From positions 864,350 through 913,692 of the forward strand of contig MNCI01005936.1 of assembly GCA_015680685.1 (NCBI GenBank): 49,343 nucleotides of DNA. The letters run 5' to 3'. Made by a program: the position numbers and the translations under genes. The notes beneath the pieces were generated by a model that worked only from the letters and a program-made list of their open reading frames with translations, made no database searches and was not told the DNA's origin. The DNA is from Gnetum montanum. Lineage: Eukaryota > Streptophyta > Gnetopsida > Gnetales > Gnetaceae. This document shows, one piece after another, positions 44,580-49,343 of the stretch (the stretch's first letter is position 1; each line of letters opens with the position of its first letter).

Positions 44580-45170
44580 ATGAAGAAAAAACCTTTCTTT
44601 AGAACTAATAGACCATCCAAGCCCTTGCAATCACAAGTGGTTGATACCTTACACACCTCAATATCAATCAAAACTTCAAAGCTCCCTTCAACCCAATCAC
44701 CACACTCAACACATACAATCATGATAACACATGCCATCACCGATTGGATCAAAGCTAGCCACCTTCCCAAGAAATTCTCTGATCCTGGGAGTCCTCTAAT
44801 ATACTTACAAATCATTGGAAATGCACTGTGCAAGGATATTTTGGATTCAAGTTCCAGTGTCAACTTGACTTCTCAAGAAATGTACAAGGCCTAGAACCTA
44901 GCTCCATTAAAAAAGAGCAACATCTTTCTAGAGTTGGCTAACCAGTCCATCGCTATCCCATTGGGATTGGTGAAAGACATTGTTACCACTATTTGTGGGT
45001 GGTCATACCTAGCTAACTTCCTAGTGATTTAGGTAAACAATGGTAAAGGGGACTTCCCAATCATAATGGGAAGAGCATGGCTAAGCACCATCGACACATG
45101 CCTAGGAATCCATGATCTTTCCCTAGAAATATCAAAGGAAAATACATTCAAAAAGATCAAGAAGAAGAAA
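44580..45170 (+). pseudogene. pol: Epsilon aspartic protease domain
   Basis: An open frame (44580-44894) runs from the FFRTN motif to ITHAITDWIKASHLPKKFSD, ILDSSSSVNLTSQEMYKA and a TAG at 44892-44894. After it come LELANQSIAIPLGLVKDIVT, GWSYLANFLVI, a TAG at 45030-45032, then GDFPIIMGRAWLSTIDTCLG and DLSLEISKENTFKKI. D-S-S in place of D-[ST]-G. Both stops sit at the same codon positions as in gamma. Confidence 0.85.
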
Positions 45171-45476
45171 GTTCCATGCATTACATATAGTGACATAGGG
45201 TGTAATTTCCTGCAAAGGTCATGGTTTGTGCAAAGTTTAGCATTGCCTACATGCAATCAGTGTGCACAAGTGATTAACATAAAAAGATGATTATATGCAA
45301 CAGCCACACAATAAGAAGACACCTAGTGGCCAACAGCTGATCAAGAAAGCAATTCCCTCATATGCATGGAACCAACTGAGGGTTTGACTTGTGCTTACAT
45401 CAATAGCATAGATGCATTAGAGTAATTCCACCACCAACTTCCAAGTCTTAACCTTGAAAATATCAACTGTGGGAAG
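45171..45476 (+). pseudogene. pol: Epsilon protease-RT linker
   Basis: SLALPTCNQCAQVINIKR, YATATQ, SNSLICMEPTEG and HHQLPSLNLENINCGKLEIL, with stops. The same segment in gamma is the last part kept before its internal deletion. Confidence 0.7.
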
Positions 45477-46470
45477 TTGGAAATCCTTGAGAAATTTAAG
45501 CAAGAGCCCCTCAAGCTGAAGCCATTGCCCACCAATATGGAATACACATTCCTTAAAAATGGAAAATTAGTAATTATCAATGCTAAGCTTGCTCCTCAAC
45601 AGAAAGAAGAACTGCTGAAGGTAATAAATAAATGGTCAAAAGCCTTCTCTTGGTCATATCTTGAATTAACTGGAATAGATCCTAGGATATGCCAACATAG
45701 AATTTACACTGACCCCTCCATGAAGCCTCAAAGATAACCACAGAGATGATTGAACCTTAAGCTAAAGAAAGTAGTTAAGGAAAAAATTGAATAGCTTCTC
45801 AAGGGTGGGTTCATATGCCCCATTGCTGATAGCGAATAGGTTAGCCCCTTAGTTATTAGGGAGGTAAATGGAGGGTGTGCATAGATTTCATGCTACTAAA
45901 TATGGCAACATTCAAAGATCACTTTCCATTGCCATTTGTCAACTAAGTCTTAGACACCATTGTAGGGCATCACTATTACAATTTTCTGGATGGATATAGT
46001 GGATATAACCAAATACAAATAGCCCCAAGAGACCAAGCCAAGACTACGTTCACCAGTTCTTAGGGAACGTTCACATACATACAAATGTCGTTTGGCTTGT
46101 GCAGTGCCCCTGCAACATTTTAACAAATAGTTCTAAGCATATTCCAATAGAAAATAGGGAATGGCATGGAGGTCTTTATGGATGACTTATCCACTTATGG
46201 ATCAAACTTTGATCAAGCCTTGAACTGGTTAGAGCAAGTGTTAAAAAGATGTGTAGAAACCAATTTGAGGCTCAACTGGAAAAAAATCCATTTAATGGTC
46301 CAAGAAGGTGTAGTACTAGGGCAGAAAATCTCCCACACAGGGATAAAGGTAGACCCCAAGAAAATCAAAAATATCCAAGGAATTACCCATCAACCAGAAA
46401 CTATCAAAGATATTCAATCATTCCTTGGACATACTAGCTACTATAGGATATTTATTGAGAACTTTTGAAA
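45477..46470 (+). pseudogene. pol: Epsilon reverse transcriptase domain
   Basis: Would copy element RNA into DNA. Opens with KLAPQQKEELLKVINKWSKA and SWSYLELTGIDPRICQHRIY. After frameshifts near 45740-45870 come DFMLLNMATFKDHFPLPF, YYNFLDGYSGYNQIQIAPRD and QMSFGLCSAPATF. The catalytic box FMDD (46175-46186) lies in MEVFMDDLSTYG, followed by LRLNWKKIHLMVQEGVVLGQ and SFLGHTSYYRIFIENF. The Asp pair is intact. Stops at former Trp and Gln codons. Confidence 0.92.
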
Positions 46471-47077
46471 GGTTTCCAAACCATTGGTGAAATTAACAAA
46501 AAAGGATGTACCTTTCAAGTGGACTAGGGAATGCAAATTAGCTTTCCAAACTCTAAAACAGAAGCTAGTAGAAACACCCATTCTACAAGCTCCTGACTGG
46601 TCCAAACCATTTCATATCATGACTGACACATCCAACTATTCCTTAGGAGTCATTCTTACACAATTAGATGACTAGAAGCATCCTTATTACATCCATTGTG
46701 CAAGTAGAAGTATTGCTGGTGCAAAAATTGACTACACTACCAAAAAGAAAGAATTAATGGCTATAGTGTTTATACTAGAAACGTTTAGACACTATGTATT
46801 GGGATATAAAGTATATATACATATAGATCATAGTGCAATCCAATTCCTCATGAATAAGCCAATGGTAAGCCCTCATATCATACAATGGCTTGTAATCTTA
46901 GAAGAGTTTGATCTTACGATGATTGATCTTAAAGGCACCAATAATGTAGTTGCTGATCATTTATCTTGGATGCGATGGAACAACAAAGAGGATGAGTATC
47001 CAATTTCTAATCATTTCCATGATGAATTCCTCTTTGCTAGTGTAGTGAATAATCAATCACCCATGGAGACAAACTAG
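46471..47077 (+). pseudogene. pol: Epsilon RNase H domain
   Basis: RNase H would remove the RNA template. VPFKWTRECKLAFQTLKQKL and ETPILQAPDWSKPFHIM lead to TDTSNYSLGVIL (catalytic-type Asp at 46625). Then KKKELMAIVFILETFRHYVL, YIHIDHSAIQFLMNK and NNVVADHLSWM. Only one stop (TAG in LDDxKHP) interrupts a long good alignment with the gypsy RNase H pattern. Ends in an acidic linker before integrase. Confidence 0.9.
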
Positions 47078-48230
47078 TATAGTAGCATTCTTACCTATCT
47101 CCTCACCCAACAAACACCACAAGAGTTAAACCTTAAAAAGAAACAACAGTTTCTTCACCAAGCCAAGTATTTTATGGAGATCAATGGGCAACTTTACAAA
47201 GTATGTCCCAATGGCTTGGTTCAATGGTGTGTTCCTGATATAGATCAACTGAGAGTTCTCCAAGATGCCCATGAGGGTCCTTGTGGGGGTCATTACGTTG
47301 GGAGATAAATGGCCATCAAGATCCTGCTTGCAGGATATTATTAGCCTACATTATATCAGGACGTCCATCGTTTCCTCCAATCTTGTAAGTGTTGTCAACG
47401 TGATGGGGGAATGACTGCTAGAATCAAGGGTCTGTAACAATGGATTTAACTGTTAGAACCCTTTGACATTTGGGAAATTTATTTTATGGTGCTGATTATA
47501 TTAATGTCCAATGGAAAATCTTATATTATTGTTTTCATTGATTACCTAACAAAATGAGCTGAAGAAGATACTTTTAAAGATTGTACATCATCTATAGTTG
47601 CATGATTTATTCAATAACAAATCATAAATAGGTTTGGTATGCCACGTGCACTTATTTCAGACAATGGTATGCACTTCATAGGTGCAAATTTTCAAAAATT
47701 AATGCAATGCTTAGGGGTTAAACACAAACTAATAGCACCATACCACCCCCAAGTGAATGGTCAAGTAGAAGTCACCAACAGGGAGATTATGAAGATATTG
47801 ACAAGAACCATTAGCAAGTTTAGGTGAGACTGGAGCACTAAACTGAATGATGCTCTTTGGGCATACTGATCCACATGGAAACTCCCTATAGGCTACTCTC
47901 CCTATGAATTAGTGTACGGTAAATTATCAACGCTTCCCATTCAAACTGAGCTCCATACACTATCCACGACATGTAGCACCAACCTTGACCTTGATCTAGC
48001 ATAGAAACAATAGTTAGTAACCTGTAACTTGCTAGATGAAAACCAATTAGTTTCCCTATCATCTAACAAATTTCACAAGGCCTTCAATAAACAACGTTAT
48101 AACCTAATAATTAGGAAAGTTAAATATCAGGCAGGAGATAAGGTTCTCTACTGAAATCCCACACATGTGCCACAACGTACTAAATTTCAAACACTATGGG
48201 AAGGACCTTATATTATGCAACTTTTCCTTT
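47078..48230 (+). pseudogene. pol: Epsilon integrase domain
   Basis: Would insert the DNA copy. HHCC zinc finger: His at 47270 and 47291, Cys at 47384 and 47393 (DAHEGPCGGHY, SCKCCQRDGG). Catalytic core: Asp 47540 (VFIDYLTK), Asp 47660 (LISDNGMHF) and Glu 47768 (GQVEVTNREI). The last two are separated by 35 residues, the standard DD35E spacing. Then DALWAY, PIGYSPYELVYGK and a C-terminal part KFHKAFNKQRYNL, YQAGDKVLY, LWEGPYIM. No chromodomain follows. Stops at former Trp/Arg/Gln codons, e.g. TGA in LTKxAEE. Confidence 0.92.
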
Positions 48231-49343
48231 AGGGGCCATTATAATATACAAACCTAAGAGCCCGGATAAGAAACTTTTGATCAACGTGCAACAAACCAAG
48301 CCTTTCCATGAGCTTAGGACAGCCAATACACATGCTACCTCTCTTGGTGGACAACCTTCCTCACTATTTTGAATCTCCTCCTTCCAACTCAATCATGGGG
48401 GAGATGGCTACCTATGCTAACCATTCTAAGGCCTCAGTTCTTTTTGAATTTTTGTTTTACACATTTTTGTTTCACACATTGTTGTTTTACACATTTTTCC
48501 AACTTTTCTTATTTTTGTTTTACACCATCATTAATATTTTTACTATTTTTTTGATTACTTGATTTATTTCTATTCATCATCCAAAAGTGCTCATGATGGT
48601 GGATTGAATTATATCAATTTGATTGCTAATGTTTGGTATTTACCTTTGAATTATGATGTTGATATTAAGGTATGGTTCTTTTGGTAAAACAGGCAATGAG
48701 TCCACACTGTCCACTCATCCATACAACTCTATGGTCTCCTTTGTCTTGGAACTGTACAGTCCCTTTTTTCTAAGTAAACTTGTTAATGAATTGGTGGCTG
48801 GGTATTTTTCAAACCAAGGAAAGACTCAAATGATGAGAAGGGTGTGACTTCAAGCGGATTCGATGCATTTGTGCTAGCCATTCTCTTGGGTGCTTGGATT
48901 CTTTTTCTTGAGTTTTCTACCATTTTAAAAATGTTCAAAAATCAAGAAGCTAAGTGAATAAAAATAATTCTTTGCATGGTGTGGTTCTCATGCAAAAAAA
49001 AAAGAGAAGAAAAAAAAGAAGAGAAAAAAAGTGAGAATTCAAAGCACACCCCTTAGACACAATAACACATTATGGGCTATAAGCATTGGTTATGGAACTG
49101 AAAAGATATGTTACCCATGCCTAAAGGTTCCCTCTAACTAAGGCCCTTTCTCGCTTCCTACTTCTCCATCTCGCTCTCTTTGGAATGGTGGTGACTCTTT
49201 GTGAAAGCATTCTTGTTGCTTCAAGTGGATGGATTGGTCAAGTGTGTTGATGTGAGGTCACTGGATGTGTTTTGTTTGAGTCTGGATTTGGGATGAGTTC
49301 TACTCAGTCACATTAACCATAAAATACACAAGGGACTTTACAC
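48231..49343 (+). other. Epsilon 3' noncoding region
   Basis: TCAATCATGGGGGAGATGGC (48391), a T-rich tract with repeated TTTTACACATTTTTG units, then AACAGGCAATGAGTCCACAC. Next GGGTGTGACTTCAAGC, GGTGTGGTTCTCATGCA and ATGTTACCCATGCCTAAAGG (49109). Matches gamma 14518-15480 in the same order, and would be followed by the AACCTGCTTTGGGGAGG element just past the window. Confidence 0.7.

Larger units (their letters stand above)
41081..49343 (+). mobile_element. Element epsilon: Athila-like with full pol, 3' end outside window
   Basis: 5' LTR, primer site, gag, protease, RT, RNase H, integrase and 3' noncoding region in standard Ty3/gypsy order. The 3' LTR, and any env-like ORF, would lie beyond 49343. 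The 5-mer before the LTR is CCCTC, which should recur after the 3' LTR if the insertion is intact. All ORFs carry stops. Confidence 0.9.

Noticed and set aside
45477-48230. UAA/UAG read as glutamine (alternative genetic code)
   Set aside because: Many stops fall at Gln positions, but others replace Trp and Arg, and TGA is also used. Frameshifts are common, so decay explains it better.
1-49343. tRNA, rRNA, CRISPR arrays, bacterial operons or phage genes
   Set aside because: None seen. Repeats are LTR or palindromic promoter arrays without spacer structure, and tRNA-like matches are only primer binding sites.

Overview
This window is intergenic, repeat-packed nuclear DNA of a plant. It is AT-rich and made almost entirely of decayed LTR retrotransposons inserted into one another. 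No complete host gene, tRNA, rRNA or CRISPR array was seen. The lineage signals are Athila-type Ty3/gypsy: a tRNA-Asp-type primer binding site (TGGCGCCGTTGTCGGGGA), an Athila-spaced zinc knuckle (CX2CX3HX4C) and an env-like reading frame near the 3' LTR. The depth and age of the nest fit a large, slowly purged genome such as a gymnosperm or a large-genome angiosperm, but the sequence alone does not settle the species.

Layout. 1-2466: minus-strand Ty3/gypsy element of family A (gag, PBS, truncated 5' LTR). 2467-6369: mixed remnants, namely a possible host exon, a minus-strand Ty1/copia gag piece and a palindrome-rich block. 6370-32123: element alpha (Athila-like), holding element beta (8456-21956), which itself holds element gamma (10205-17092). 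Gamma is flanked by an exact 5-bp target duplication, AACAT. Alpha also carries an inverted family A LTR (22112-23676) with unassigned sequence behind it. 32305-39545: element delta. 39546-41066: Ty1/copia integrase/RT fragment. 41081 to the right edge: element epsilon, the only copy with protease, reverse transcriptase, RNase H and integrase; its 3' LTR lies outside the window.

How the parts relate. Alpha, beta, gamma, delta and epsilon are five subfamilies of one lineage. Their LTRs run TGATG...CATCA, each with a TATAAATA-type box and its own array of short palindromic motifs in U3. Alpha, beta and delta lack RT, RNase H and integrase. Each instead keeps a long coiled-coil, env-like ORF in front of the 3' LTR position. 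That ORF is preceded by a block that looks like a second copy of the element's own U3 promoter. Gamma has lost exactly the RT-to-integrase segment that epsilon keeps. This looks like a family of non-autonomous gag + env-like elements living off pol supplied by epsilon-like relatives.

Every coding region is broken by stops and frameshifts. In the copies compared, most stops fit C-to-T or G-to-A transitions at Gln, Trp and Arg codons, as expected from deamination of methylated cytosine. None of the ORFs is likely to be functional today.
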